Positions 16,674 through 26,094 are shown, counted from the stretch's first letter. The stretch is 64,000 bases of DNA from Thioclava marina (GCF_002020135.1 NZ_MPZS01000001.1:372001-436000), one strand, 5' to 3'. Translations and numbers: made by a program. The notes: generated from the letters alone by a model not told the origin.

Positions 16674-17935
16674 CAGTCCTGCACCTTGCCCAGCACGAGG
16701 CTCGCATTGGTTCCGCCAAAGCCGAAGCTGTTCGACAGGGCCACGTCGATCTTGCGCTTGACCGCCGTCTTCGGCGCAAGGTCGATCACGGCTTCTTCGG
16801 GCGGAGTGTCGAGGTTGAGCGTCGGCGGCGCGATCTGGTCGCGGATCGCAAGCACGCAGAAGATCGCCTCTACCGCACCCGCCGCGCCGAGAAGGTGGCC
16901 GACCGAGGATTTGGTCGAGCTCATCGTCGCCGTTTTCACCGCATCACCGAGCAGACGCTGAACCGCGCCCAGTTCGATCACATCGGCCATCGTGGAGGTG
17001 CCATGCGCGTTGATGTAGTCGATCTTGTCGGGCGTCAGCCCGGCGCGCGCGAGGGCCGCCTTCATCGCGCGGAATCCACCATCCCCATCTTCCGAGGGCG
17101 CCGTGATGTGATAGGCATCGCCCGAAAGGCCATACCCCAGAACCTCGGCATAGATCTTCGCGCCACGCGCCTTGGCGTGCTCGTATTCCTCCAGCACGAC
17201 GCAGCCTGCACCCTCGCCCATCACGAACCCGTCGCGATCGGCGTCCCAGGGGCGGCTCGCGCTCTCGGGCTCGTTGCCGCGTTTCGTGGACAAGGCCTTG
17301 CAGGCGTTGAAGCCCGCGATCCCGATCTCCGAGATCGGGCTTTCCGCGCCACCCGCGACCATCACGTCGGCATCGCCGAGCATGATCAGACGCGCCGCAT
17401 CACCGATCGCATGTGCGCCGGTCGAACAAGCGGTGACGACGGCGTGGTTCGGCCCCTTGAAACCGAAACGGATCGAGACCTGCCCCGAGACGAGGTTGAT
17501 CAGCGCACCCGGAATGAAGAACGGGCTCACGCGGCGTGCACCCTTTTCCTTGAGGATGATGGCGGTCTCAGCGATCGAGGTCAGACCGCCGATCCCCGAA
17601 CCGATCATCACGCCGGTGCGCAGACGGCTTTCTTCGTCCTCGGGCGTCCAGCCCGCATCCTTCACCGCCTGCTCGGCGGCGGCCATGCCATAGAGGATGA
17701 AATCGTCGACCTTGCGGCGCTCTTTGGGCTCCATCCAGTCATCGGGATTGAACGTGCCGTCCGAGCCATCGCCGAAAGGGATCTCGCAGGCATATTTCGT
17801 GGTCACGCCCGACGCGTCGAAGCGCGAGATCGCTCCGGCACCCGATTGTCCTGCGATCAGCCGCGACCAGGTCTCCTCGACCCCGCAAGCCAGCGGCGTA
17901 ACCATCCCAAGACCCGTGACAACAACCCGGCGCAT
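16673..17935 (-). CDS. fabF: Beta-ketoacyl-ACP synthase II
   Basis: A 420-residue condensing enzyme of fatty acid elongation. The active-site Cys is in VTACSTGAHAIGDAARL and the two histidines in NAHGTSTMAD and KSSVGHLLGAAGAVE. The N-terminal MRRVVVTGLGMVTPLACG is typical. It is coupled to mltG downstream; other fatty acid genes (acpP, fabG, fabD) lie close by on the same strand but are separated by unrelated genes. Confidence 0.96.
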   Translation of the reverse strand: MRRVVVTGLGMVTPLACGVEETWSRLIAGQSGAGAISRFDASGVTTKYACEIPFGDGSDGTFNPDDWMEPKERRKVDDFILYGMAAAEQAVKDAGWTPEDEESRLRTGVMIGSGIGGLTSIAETAIILKEKGARRVSPFFIPGALINLVSGQVSIRFGFKGPNHAVVTACSTGAHAIGDAARLIMLGDADVMVAGGAESPISEIGIAGFNACKALSTKRGNEPESASRPWDADRDGFVMGEGAGCVVLEEYEHAKARGAKIYAEVLGYGLSGDAYHITAPSEDGDGGFRAMKAALARAGLTPDKIDYINAHGTSTMADVIELGAVQRLLGDAVKTATMSSTKSSVGHLLGAAGAVEAIFCVLAIRDQIAPPTLNLDTPPEEAVIDLAPKTAVKRKIDVALSNSFGFGGTNASLVLGKVQD

Positions 17936-18068
17936 GCCCGACCTCTTTCGCTGCTAATTCTCAGGAAGACCTGATACACGCGGCAGCGCATCGGCGCAAT
18001 CACAACACTTTACGCATTGGCAGCCGCGCGCCGCCGAGCCGTCGCTCGCGCGCCAACGCGCGGGGAAC

Positions 18069-19463
18069 TCAGCTCTCTGCGTCGCCCGCTTTCGACCCGG
18101 ACGAAGAGCCACCCGCGCTCGGCGCGAATTCCGAGAGATCGACCTGCACCGCTCCCTCGCCGTCGGCGATCATCACCCGATTGCGCCCCTTGGCCTTGGC
18201 GCGGTAGAGCGCGTGATCGGTACGTACATAGATGTGCTGAAAACTCTCGCCGGGACACCATTGCGCCACGCCGACCGAAGCCGTCACCGGCACCCGATGG
18301 CCTTTCAGAGTGGCAAGGTGCGCCCCCGCGATCGACTGGCGCAGCCGCTCCGCTACCTCGAACGCCGCTTCAAGATCCGCCCCGGGAAGCAGGACGGCAA
18401 ATTCTTCGCCACCGATCCGCGCAAGCGTGTCGTCATGACGCAAGGCCCCGAGCATCACCTTCGCCGCGCGGCGCAGCACCGTATCGCCGAAATCATGCCC
18501 GCCAAGGTCATTGATGCGTTTGAAAAAATCGAGATCCAGCATCAGGAACGCAAAGGGCACCCCGTGCTTGTTGCCCTGCACCACAGCCCGGGAAAACCTC
18601 CGCTCGAGCATCGCGCGGTTGAACAACCCCGTGAGCCCGTCCTCCAATGCCTGCTGCGCCATCTGCCGCTCAAGCTCGCGCCGGGCATAATCGGTCCGCT
18701 CGAAAGACATCGCCATCAGAGAGATCAGACCGATATTGAACCCGGCAATGGTCACGACCAGCAGCAGCACTTCGGCGTGAACCGTGCGCTCCTGATCCAC
18801 GAGAATGTAGAAGAAGCCGAAAATCAGCGGGCCGGCCACGCCGAGCAGGATCTGCATGCGCGCCTGACGGCCCGAGGCATGGGTATTGAGCAGCACCCGC
18901 ATCACCCCGCGATTGGCCCGCCCAAGCATCCCCCCGATGGCAAGCAGCAAGAGCATCACCGCCGTGGCCAGCGACATCGCCCCGATTACATCGCGCATCT
19001 GAAAAAGGTTCGCGGCGATCTGGACGATCCCGCTGCCAAGCGCCACGTAGAACAGTCCGGCACCCAACAGGAATGCGCCACGCTCTTGCGCGAGGATCGC
19101 GGCCGCGACCAGCCCAAGGCTGATCGCCGAGTGACGTGCCACCGAGTAAGGGCTCTGCACGCCATAGAATCTTTCGAGCTCCGGCACGAACCGTCCCAAG
19201 GACAGCATCAGAACAGCGAACGCCAGCGCCACCACGACGCGCGAAACGGTTTCGCGCGGCGCACGCGGTCCGCGCAGCCCGATCGCAAGCGCCAGAGCCA
19301 ACCCTGCCACCGATGTCAGTTCATGCATTCCGTAGCTGCTGGGAAAGACGCGAAACATCCAGCCCTGCCGCGCCAGGTGCCCAACCAACGCCCACAGCGC
19401 CAGCGCCCCGGCCGCGAAAGCGAGGGGCCGGATCAGCAGAGATGCGGCGCGAAATAACGACAT
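18069..19463 (-). CDS. Membrane-bound diguanylate cyclase (GGDEF domain)
   Basis: A 464-residue protein that probably makes cyclic di-GMP. The first about 290 residues hold seven or eight hydrophobic segments. The C-terminal GGDEF domain runs from DGLTGLFNRAMLERRF to RAKAKGRNRVM, with the active site as GGEEF and an RHDD inhibitory I-site exactly five residues before it, so it should be active and feedback-controlled. Start is uncertain: the ATG at 19463 fits the first membrane segment best. Signal sensed is unknown. Confidence 0.88.
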   Translation of the reverse strand: MSLFRAASLLIRPLAFAAGALALWALVGHLARQGWMFRVFPSSYGMHELTSVAGLALALAIGLRGPRAPRETVSRVVVALAFAVLMLSLGRFVPELERFYGVQSPYSVARHSAISLGLVAAAILAQERGAFLLGAGLFYVALGSGIVQIAANLFQMRDVIGAMSLATAVMLLLLAIGGMLGRANRGVMRVLLNTHASGRQARMQILLGVAGPLIFGFFYILVDQERTVHAEVLLLVVTIAGFNIGLISLMAMSFERTDYARRELERQMAQQALEDGLTGLFNRAMLERRFSRAVVQGNKHGVPFAFLMLDLDFFKRINDLGGHDFGDTVLRRAAKVMLGALRHDDTLARIGGEEFAVLLPGADLEAAFEVAERLRQSIAGAHLATLKGHRVPVTASVGVAQWCPGESFQHIYVRTDHALYRAKAKGRNRVMIADGEGAVQVDLSEFAPSAGGSSSGSKAGDAES

Positions 19464-19599
19464 ACCTAACCCGATTGCCCCGCAGAGCCGTGATGACAGA
19501 ACCGTCATCCTCCCGGGAACTTCTCGGGATACTACCCCAAAACTCGGGACGAAGCTGCACCTAACTGGCAAAAAACCGCTTCCGAAGGGAAGTTTCCGC

Positions 19600-20157
19600 T
19601 CAAATCCGCACATCCGGGCCGTATTGCGCCAGAACCTCGTGGCGTGGCGCGCCCTGCCCTAGCGTCGATCGCACCATCGCCAGCCGATCCGCATGAAAGG
19701 GAGAAAGCGCCACATCGCCCTGCGCACTCAGGAACTGCCCCAGCCGCGCGAGCTCCCCCGGCCCCGCCCCCTTGCGAAACCGCGCCAGCGTCACATGCGG
19801 CCGGAACCGCCGCCGCGCAAGCACAAGCCCCACTGCGCGCGCAGCCCCCAGCACCGCATTGTGCCAGCGCGTCAGCTCTCGATCCGCGCGCACGCCCAGC
19901 ACCAGCGCCTCGGGGCGCTCGGCCGACCCGAAGACCTCGAGCCCCGCCAGCGCCACCTGCGGCCCCGGCCCCCAGTCGACCCCCTCCAATGCCTCGTGAA
20001 GCTGCTCGGCTTCGAAGGGCTCGATCTCGCCCAGAAAAGCCAGCGTGAGATGCAGATTGTCGGGCTGCACGATGCGCCCCACCCCCAACTGGGCCTGCAA
20101 GACCGCGATCGCCTCGCAGATCGCCTCGGGCAACTCGATCGCGACGAAAATCCGCAT
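19600..20157 (-). CDS. thpR: RNA 2',3'-cyclic phosphodiesterase (2H family)
   Basis: A 185-residue 2H phosphoesterase. The two catalytic HxTx motifs are HLTLAFLGE near residue 43 and HVTLARFRKG near residue 125. It starts MRIFVAIELPEAICEAIAVL, as the ThpR/LigT family does. It follows acpP on the same strand but a terminator stands between them. Confidence 0.93.
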   Translation of the reverse strand: MRIFVAIELPEAICEAIAVLQAQLGVGRIVQPDNLHLTLAFLGEIEPFEAEQLHEALEGVDWGPGPQVALAGLEVFGSAERPEALVLGVRADRELTRWHNAVLGAARAVGLVLARRRFRPHVTLARFRKGAGPGELARLGQFLSAQGDVALSPFHADRLAMVRSTLGQGAPRHEVLAQYGPDVRI

Positions 20158-20183
20158 CCGCCCCTCCCTGCCAACAGCCAGAA

Positions 20184-20218
20184 AAGCAAAACGGCGCCCC
20201 GGTTTCCCGAAGCGCCGT
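20184..20218 (-). terminator. Terminator of acpP
   Basis: On the minus strand ACGGCGC and GCGCCGT pair around a 14-nt loop and are followed by TTTTGCTTTTC. It lies 24 nt beyond the acpP stop. Confidence 0.82.
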
Positions 20219-20241
20219 CCGCTAACTCGTTCTCGAAAGGC

Positions 20242-20475
20242 TTACGCGGCTTCCGAGATGAATTTCACCGCATCGCCGACGGTCTGGATGTTCTCGGCGG
20301 CGTCATCGGGGATCTCGATGCCGAATTCTTCTTCGAAGGCCATGACCAGCTCGACGGTGTCGAGGCTGTCGGCGCCCAGGTCGTCGATGAACGAAGCGCT
20401 CTCGGTCACTTTGTCCTCTTCCACGCCGAGATGCTCCACGACGATCTTCTTCACGCGATCAGCGATGTCGCTCAT
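20242..20475 (-). CDS. acpP: Acyl carrier protein
   Basis: A 77-residue acidic carrier of growing acyl chains. The phosphopantetheine attachment Ser lies in [13 protein letters not shown] near residue 37. It has its own predicted promoter and terminator, which fits its need for high expression. Confidence 0.98.
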   Translation of the reverse strand: MSDIADRVKKIVVEHLGVEEDKVTESASFIDDLGADSLDTVELVMAFEEEFGIEIPDDAAENIQTVGDAVKFISEAA

Positions 20476-20609
20476 GTCAATTCCTCAAAGTTTATAGGGC
20501 AAATGGCCCGTTCCTGCTTGCTCGTTCGAGCGTCTCAACCCGCGCGCCCGGGTACAACCCCAAGACCGCAATCGGAACCGTGGCGCATGCGCCCGGCCCG
20601 TCTGCAGCG

Positions 20610-20638
20610 CTCATAGCGACTGCCGTGACGCATGGCAA
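20610..20638 (-). promoter_or_regulatory. Sigma70-like promoter of acpP
   Basis: On the minus strand TTGCCA (20638-20633) and TATGAG (20615-20610) are separated by 17 nt, about 130 nt before the acpP ATG. Confidence 0.5.
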
Positions 20639-20689
20639 GCCGTTTCTCTTGCATAACAAAGCGGAACCTGCCGTGGCGTCACAACTGCG

Positions 20690-21427
20690 TCAGACCATCG
20701 TCATGCCGCCATTGACATGCAGCACCGCCCCGGTCACGTAGCCCGCCTCTGGGCTCGCGAGATAACGTACCGCCGCAGCGATCTCCTCGGGCGTGCCCAT
20801 GCGTCCGACCGGGATATTGCCCATCAGGGCCGCTTTCTGGTCGTCCGAGAGCTTGTCGGTCATCGCGGTCTGAATGAAACCGGGCGCGACGCAGTTCACC
20901 GTCACGCCCCGGCTCGCCACTTCCTGCGCGAGCGATTTCGACGCGCCCACGAGACCTGCCTTCGCCGCGGCATAGTTCACCTGGCCCGGGTTGCCCGTCT
21001 GACCGACGATCGAGGTGATGTTGATGATCCGCCCCCAACGCGCCTTCATCATCGGACGCATAACGCCGCGCATCAGGCGGAACGCGGCGGTGAGGTTCAC
21101 GTCGATCACCGTCTGCCAATCCTCGTCCGACATCCGCATCATCAGCTGGTCGCGCGTGATGCCCGCGTTGTTCACGAGGATATCCAGACCGCCCATCGCC
21201 GCCAGCGCCGCTTTCGGCAGCGCCTCGACCGAATCCGGATCGCTCAGGTTCGCAGGACAGACATGCGCCCCCTCGCCAAGCTCGGCGGCCAGCGCCTCGA
21301 GCGGCTCGACCCGCGTGCCCGAAAGCGCGACGACCGCGCCTCCCGCATGCAGTGCCCGCGCGATCTCCGCCCCGATGCCTCCCGACGCTCCGGTCACCAG
21401 CGCACATTTCCCCGACAGTTTAAACAT
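20690..21427 (-). CDS. fabG: 3-oxoacyl-ACP reductase
   Basis: A 245-residue NADPH-dependent reductase of fatty acid synthesis. It shows the Rossmann motif TGASGGIGAEIARAL, NNAGITRDQLMMRM, the catalytic YAAAKAG and the C-terminal HVNGGMTMV. Two adjacent ATG codons (21430 and 21427) follow GAGGGAAG; the second gives better spacing. Confidence 0.96.
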   Translation of the reverse strand: MFKLSGKCALVTGASGGIGAEIARALHAGGAVVALSGTRVEPLEALAAELGEGAHVCPANLSDPDSVEALPKAALAAMGGLDILVNNAGITRDQLMMRMSDEDWQTVIDVNLTAAFRLMRGVMRPMMKARWGRIINITSIVGQTGNPGQVNYAAAKAGLVGASKSLAQEVASRGVTVNCVAPGFIQTAMTDKLSDDQKAALMGNIPVGRMGTPEEIAAAVRYLASPEAGYVTGAVLHVNGGMTMV

Positions 21428-21579
21428 CATCTTCCCTCACCAGCTATCCGGGCGACTACTTAGCAGCGAAATCCGTGCGAGGCCACCTCCCGTCACGTCG
21501 GATCCGACTCGCCATAATCTCGCCCGGAACACCTGCCAAGATAGCTTTTTCGCCCGAGTTTTCTGAGAGAGATCCGCAT

Positions 21580-22314
21580 ATGTCGTTCATTTCCGCCCCA
21601 AGCAGCTCGGCCCCTTCCGCTATCAGCCCGGTCGCAGGTTTCCTCGAAGGGCTCGGATTTTCCGCCGAAGCCTCGCGCATGCTCATTCCACTCGCCCTGG
21701 CGCTTCTCGTCATCGCGGGGTCGGAGATTCTTCGACGCGCAAAGTTCAGGCGCCGCCGCTCGAATGGCTTTGCGGGCCGCTCTGCGCAACGCGACACCGG
21801 CCCCCGCCTCGTCCATGGCGACGATCACATGCGTCTCGTTGCCGGCGCGGAGTTCGAACGCACGCCGTTGTTGAACAGATCAGAGGCGCGGATCCTGCCG
21901 ATCCTCGAAGGGATCGCCCGCGAAGTCGGGCGCGGCTACCGGGTGATGGCGCAGGTCTCGATGGGCGAAATCCTGTGCGCGAAAGGTTCGAATGGCAGCC
22001 GCGATCACCGCGCCGAAGCGAACCGTGCGATCAACGCCAAGCGGCTCGATTTCGCGATTTTCGACCCGCGCGGCCTTATCGTCGCCGCGATCGAATATCA
22101 GGGAAGCGGCCATCATCTCGGCTCGGAGGCGTTCATGCGCGACGCGGTCAAACGCGAGGCGCTTCGCAAGGCCGGCATCAATCTCGTCGAGCTCCAGCCC
22201 GACGCGGATGCCGCCTCGATCCGGATGCTGCTGCAAGAACTGACCGATTTACCACTGCGCAAGCCGCGCCCGGATGCGCCGAGGGCGCAAGCCTCGCGCG
22301 CCCCTTCTTCTTGA
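21580..22314 (+). CDS. DUF2726 protein with an N-terminal membrane segment
   Basis: A 244-residue protein. A membrane segment (MLIPLALALLVIAGSEILRR, near residue 38) is followed by a cytoplasmic DUF2726 domain. KRLDFAIFDPRGLIVAAIEY followed by QGSGHH resembles the D...ExQ core of PD-(D/E)xK nuclease folds, with RDAVKREALRKAGINLVELQ behind. DNA cleavage is not proven. The ATG at 21580 follows GAGAGAGATCC. The gene is alone on its strand between fabG and fabD. Confidence 0.8.
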   Translation: MSFISAPSSSAPSAISPVAGFLEGLGFSAEASRMLIPLALALLVIAGSEILRRAKFRRRRSNGFAGRSAQRDTGPRLVHGDDHMRLVAGAEFERTPLLNRSEARILPILEGIAREVGRGYRVMAQVSMGEILCAKGSNGSRDHRAEANRAINAKRLDFAIFDPRGLIVAAIEYQGSGHHLGSEAFMRDAVKREALRKAGINLVELQPDADAASIRMLLQELTDLPLRKPRPDAPRAQASRAPSS

Positions 22315-22350
22315 TCCAAATATCTCAGGGGGTCCGGGGGAGGATCCCCC
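22301..22350 (+). repeat. Dispersed 3'-end repeat, copy B
   Basis: Starts within the last codons of the DUF2726 gene: CCCCTTCTTCTTGATC, AAATATCTC, GGGGGTCCGGGGG, then a CCCCC arm. It matches copy A at 13624-13673 over nearly its full length apart from the hairpin loop and a few bases, and has the same orientation relative to the preceding gene. Confidence 0.65.
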
Positions 22351-22372
22351 GGCCTGCCCCGCCCGCCCCCGC

Positions 22373-23302
22373 TCAGCCCTTGAGCGCGGCGATATCCTCA
22401 GGCGTGCCCACCGCGCGGCAGGTCACGTCCTTGGCGATCCGGCGGATCATGCCCGAAAGCGCCTTGCCCGCGCCGATCTCCCAGATCTCGTCGACGCCCT
22501 GACCGGCCATCCAGGCGACGCTCTCGCGCCAGCGCACCGATCCGGTGACCTGCTCGACCAGCAGCTTGCGGATCTCTTCGGGATCGCTCACCGCTTCGGC
22601 GCGCACATTGGCCACGACCGGAACGGCAGGTGCGTTGATCTGCGTGGCGGCGAGCGCCTCGGCCATCGCATCGGCGGCAGGCTGCATCAGCGCGCAATGG
22701 AAGGGCGCCGAGACCGGCAGCATCACCGCGCGCTTGGCGCCGGCTTCCTTGGCGAGAACGGTCGCGCGCTCTACCGCATCCTTGTGCCCCGAGATCACGA
22801 CCTGGCTCGGATCGTTGTCATTGGCGGCCTGGCAAACTTCACCCTGCGCCGCCTCGGCGGCAACCTTTGCCGCCGTCTCGAAATCGAGCCCGAGCAGCGC
22901 GGCCATAGCGCCCACGCCCACCGGCACCGCCTCCTGCATCGACTTGCCCCGCAGGCGCAACAGCTTTGCGGTATCGGCCAGGCTCAGCGCGCCCGCCGCA
23001 CACAGGGCGGAATACTCGCCAAGGCTGTGACCGGCGACGAAAGCCGCGTCAGAGATCGCGTAGCCCTCGGCCTCGAGCGCGCGCATCGCCGCGATGGAGG
23101 TCGCCATCAGCGCGGGCTGGGCATTGGCGGTGAGGGTCAGCTCTTCGATCTCGCCCTCCCAGATCAGCGCGGAAAGCGTCTCGCCCAGGGCTTCATCGAC
23201 TTCGGCGAAGACCGCTGCAGCGGCCGGATAGGCCTCGGCCAGCGCCTTGCCCATCCCGATGACCTGCGCGCCCTGACCGGGGAATACGAATGCTCGGCTC
23301 AT
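22373..23302 (-). CDS. fabD: Malonyl-CoA:ACP transacylase
   Basis: A 309-residue enzyme that loads malonate onto ACP. N-terminal FVFPGQGAQVIGMGKALAEA, the catalytic Ser in VAGHSLGEYSALCAAGAL near residue 92 and the His in VSAPFHCALMQPAAD near 200 are all present. Confidence 0.96.
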   Translation of the reverse strand: MSRAFVFPGQGAQVIGMGKALAEAYPAAAAVFAEVDEALGETLSALIWEGEIEELTLTANAQPALMATSIAAMRALEAEGYAISDAAFVAGHSLGEYSALCAAGALSLADTAKLLRLRGKSMQEAVPVGVGAMAALLGLDFETAAKVAAEAAQGEVCQAANDNDPSQVVISGHKDAVERATVLAKEAGAKRAVMLPVSAPFHCALMQPAADAMAEALAATQINAPAVPVVANVRAEAVSDPEEIRKLLVEQVTGSVRWRESVAWMAGQGVDEIWEIGAGKALSGMIRRIAKDVTCRAVGTPEDIAALKG

Positions 23303-23394
23303 GACATGCCCTCCTCATAAATCGTTGCGCGTTCATTACCGCGCCCCCGCCGCTGGGGCAAGTTATGCAAATGCGACGCAGCCGCAGGCCGCGC

Positions 23395-23952
23395 TCACCC
23401 CTGTGGCGCGACTGCGCGCGCCGGTTTGCCGACGACCGTCGCGCCTGCGGCGACATCGCGCGTGACCACCGCACCGGCGCCGATGATCGCATCATCGCCG
23501 ATCGTCACCCCCGGCAGGATGATCGCCCCACCCCCGATCCAGACATTGTCCCCGATCCGAACCGGACGTCCGAATTCCAGCCCCTCGCGGCGCTGCGCCG
23601 GGTCCCGCGGATGATCGGCAGTCAGGATCTGAACGCCGGGGCCGATCTGCGTCCCCGCCCCGATCGTGACCTCGACCACATCGAGCACGACACAGCCGAA
23701 ATTCAGAAACGCCCCCGCGCCGAGACGGATATTGCTGCCGTAATCACAGTGAAAGGGCGGACGGATCCGCGCACCGTCACCCACTTCGGCGAAGATTTCG
23801 CTCAGGAGCGCATGGCCTTCCTCGGCGCTCATCGCAACCGAGGCATTGAAACGATCCATCCAGGCGCTCGCCCGGGCGGCGTCCGCCGCGATCTCCGGGC
23901 CGGTCGCCACATAAAGCTCGCCCGCGAGCATCTTCTCTTTTTCGCTGCGCAT
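23395..23952 (-). CDS. Sugar O-acetyltransferase of the maltose acetyltransferase type
   Basis: A 185-residue left-handed beta-helix acyltransferase. The N-terminal EKEKMLAGELYVATGPEI is the Maa/NodL/LacA signature; hexapeptide repeats follow (VTIGAGTQIGPGVQILTADH with the catalytic His, and VWIGGGAIILPGVTIGDDAI). The ATG at 23952 follows GGGAGAAAAGG. Acceptor sugar cannot be told from sequence. Confidence 0.9.
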   Translation of the reverse strand: MRSEKEKMLAGELYVATGPEIAADAARASAWMDRFNASVAMSAEEGHALLSEIFAEVGDGARIRPPFHCDYGSNIRLGAGAFLNFGCVVLDVVEVTIGAGTQIGPGVQILTADHPRDPAQRREGLEFGRPVRIGDNVWIGGGAIILPGVTIGDDAIIGAGAVVTRDVAAGATVVGKPARAVAPQG

Positions 23953-24001
23953 CCTTTTCTCCCTTGCCTGCCCGCATCCTGCCCGGCCTGCGCGCAAAGC
24001 A

Positions 24002-24027
24002 AAAGGGGCGCTCGAAAGCGCCCCTTT
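24002..24027 (-). terminator. Terminator after the glyoxalase-related gene
   Basis: AAAGGGGCGCT and AGCGCCCCTTT form a perfect 11-bp stem with a CGAA loop. On the minus strand it is followed by TGCTTTGC. It lies 4 nt past the stop of the gene at 24031. Confidence 0.85.
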
Positions 24028-24030
24028 CCC

Positions 24031-24450
24031 TCAGTCCAGTTCGAGATGCGCAACCCCGTCCGACCGCCGCCCGATCGAGCGCCCATCCGCCCCGATGGTT
24101 GCGCGCACACGCCGCCTGAGCGATGAAAACGCTGCGCTTTCAACGACATCGACAGGCTCATCAAGCGCGATCTCGATATCGACATGCGCCTCGCCCTTGC
24201 GCCGCAGCGCATGGATCCGGCCGCTCACCGGATGGCCCAGATAACGCCCGCGCACCGTGTCCCCCAAGGCCAAACCCTGCGCCTCGGGACGCTTGAGCGC
24301 CGCAACCATCGTGTTCCAGTCGGCGTAACCCGCCGCCTGTGCATTGAGCTCATAGGCCTTCGACAGCGCCACGGGAGTGCCCGCGCGCGCCATGGCGTCA
24401 GCCAGACGTTTCGCCTGCGCCTTCGCCTCTTTTACCGTTTTCACAGTCAT
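24031..24450 (-). CDS. Glyoxalase-related domain protein
   Basis: A 139-residue protein. The N-terminal 60 residues (KEAKAQAKRLADAMARAGTP ... LSKAYELNAQAAGYADWNTM) match the small helical glyoxalase-related protein domain; the rest is a beta-rich part (GDTVRGRYLGHPVSGRIHAL). The ATG at 24450 follows GGAGACCAGAAAG and is preferred to longer reading-frame starts. Function is not established. Confidence 0.75.
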   Translation of the reverse strand: MTVKTVKEAKAQAKRLADAMARAGTPVALSKAYELNAQAAGYADWNTMVAALKRPEAQGLALGDTVRGRYLGHPVSGRIHALRRKGEAHVDIEIALDEPVDVVESAAFSSLRRRVRATIGADGRSIGRRSDGVAHLELD

Positions 24451-24635
24451 CTTTCTGGTCTCCACGGGGATCATCCACCGCTTCGGGGCCCGCATTGCCG
24501 AAGAGCCCCCGAAAATGGAGAGCCGTCGCGATCCGGATTTCACCATGGGTCTCCCCCGCGGGCGGCTGGCATCCGGCAGCCAAGGCCGACAGATGGGCGG
24601 TCGCACCCTCTGTGTCAAGAGCGCGCCCTGCACGC

Positions 24636-24663
24636 AAAGGGGCGCCCCGAGAGGCGCCCCTTT
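24636..24663 (-). terminator. Terminator of glnA
   Basis: AAAGGGGCGCC pairs with GGCGCCCCTTT around CCGAGA; it lies 22 nt beyond the glnA stop on the minus strand. Confidence 0.82.
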
Positions 24664-24684
24664 CCGAAACTCGTTCCGCTGCGA

Positions 24685-26094
24685 TCAGCAGGAGTAGTAC
24701 ATCTGGTACTCGACCGGGTGCGGCGTGTGCTCGTAGGCGTAGACTTCGTCCCACTTGAGCGCCATGTAGCCCTCGATCTGGTCCTTGGTGAACACGTCGC
24801 CGGCCAGCAGGAAGTCGTGATCCTTCTCGAGGCTCTCGAGCGCTTCACGCAGCGAGCCGCAGACGGTCGGGATCGCGGCCAGTTCTTCCGGCGGCAGATC
24901 ATAGAGGTCCTTGTCCGAGGACGGGCCCGGTTCGATCTTGTTCTTGATGCCGTCGAGGCCAGCCATCAGCAGGGCCGCGAAGCACAGGTAGGGGTTCGCC
25001 GACGGATCGGGGAAGCGGGCTTCCACACGCTTGGCCTTGGGCGACTCGGCCCACGGAATACGGACACAACCCGAACGGTTGCGAGCCGAGTAGGCGCGCA
25101 GAACCGGGGCTTCGAAGCCCGGGATGAGACGCTTGTAGGAGTTGGTCGACGGGTTGGTGAAGGCGTTGAGCGTCTTCGCGTGCTTCAGGATGCCGCCGAT
25201 GAAGTACAGCGCTTCCTGCGACAGGTCAGCATATTTGTCGCCCGCGAAGAGCGGCTTGCCGTCTTTCCAGACCGACATGTTCACGTGCATGCCCGAACCG
25301 TTGTCGCCCTTGATGGGCTTGGGCATGAAGGTCACGGTCTTGCCGTAGGCGGCCGCGACGTTGTGGATCACGTATTTGTACTTCTGGAGGTTGTCGGCCT
25401 GCTCGACGAGTGTGCCGAAGATCATGCCCAGCTCGTGCTGACAGGTCGCCACTTCGTGGTGGTGCTTGTCGACCTTCATGCCGATGCGCTTCATCGTCGA
25501 GAGCATTTCCGAACGGATGTCCTGGCCCTCGTCCGACGGGTTCACCGGGAAGTAGCCGCCCTTGTAGCCCGGACGGTGAGCGAGGTTGCCCATTTCCATC
25601 GGGGTGTCGGTGTTCCACGCCGCGTTCTCGGCGTCGACCTGATAGGAGACCTTCTCGGGGGTGACCGCGTAGCGGACGTCGTCGAAGATGAAGAATTCGG
25701 CTTCGGGGCCGAAATAGGCGGTGTCACCGATACCCGAGGCCTTGAGATAGGCTTCGGCCTTCACGGCGGTGCCGCGCGGATCGCGGGCATAGGGCTCGCC
25801 GGTGTCGGGCTCGACAACCGTGCAGTGCACGCACATCGTCTTTTCCGCGTAGAAGGGGTCGATATAGACCGACGCCGCATCCGGGATCAGTTTCATGTCG
25901 GACTGGTCGATCGACTTCCAGCCGGCGATCGAGGAGCCGTCGAACATGAAGCCTTCTTCGAAGAAGTCCTCATCGACCTCGGTCGACATCAGCGTCACGT
26001 GCTGAAGCTTGCCACGCGGATCGGTAAAGCGGACGTCGACGTATTCGACCTCCTCGTCCTTCATCAGTTTGACAGCGTCCTTGATGCTGCTCAT
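24685..26094 (-). CDS. glnA: Glutamine synthetase type I
   Basis: A 469-residue enzyme that makes glutamine from glutamate, ammonia and ATP. Key blocks: FDGSSIAGWKSIDQSDMKLI near residue 51, NGSGMHVNMSVWKDGKPLF near 265, NRSGCVRIP near 340, and the adenylylation Tyr in KDLYDLPPEE near 395, so it should be regulated by covalent adenylylation. It is downstream of glnB on the same strand with a 69-nt gap. Confidence 0.98.
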   Translation of the reverse strand: MSSIKDAVKLMKDEEVEYVDVRFTDPRGKLQHVTLMSTEVDEDFFEEGFMFDGSSIAGWKSIDQSDMKLIPDAASVYIDPFYAEKTMCVHCTVVEPDTGEPYARDPRGTAVKAEAYLKASGIGDTAYFGPEAEFFIFDDVRYAVTPEKVSYQVDAENAAWNTDTPMEMGNLAHRPGYKGGYFPVNPSDEGQDIRSEMLSTMKRIGMKVDKHHHEVATCQHELGMIFGTLVEQADNLQKYKYVIHNVAAAYGKTVTFMPKPIKGDNGSGMHVNMSVWKDGKPLFAGDKYADLSQEALYFIGGILKHAKTLNAFTNPSTNSYKRLIPGFEAPVLRAYSARNRSGCVRIPWAESPKAKRVEARFPDPSANPYLCFAALLMAGLDGIKNKIEPGPSSDKDLYDLPPEELAAIPTVCGSLREALESLEKDHDFLLAGDVFTKDQIEGYMALKWDEVYAYEHTPHPVEYQMYYSC

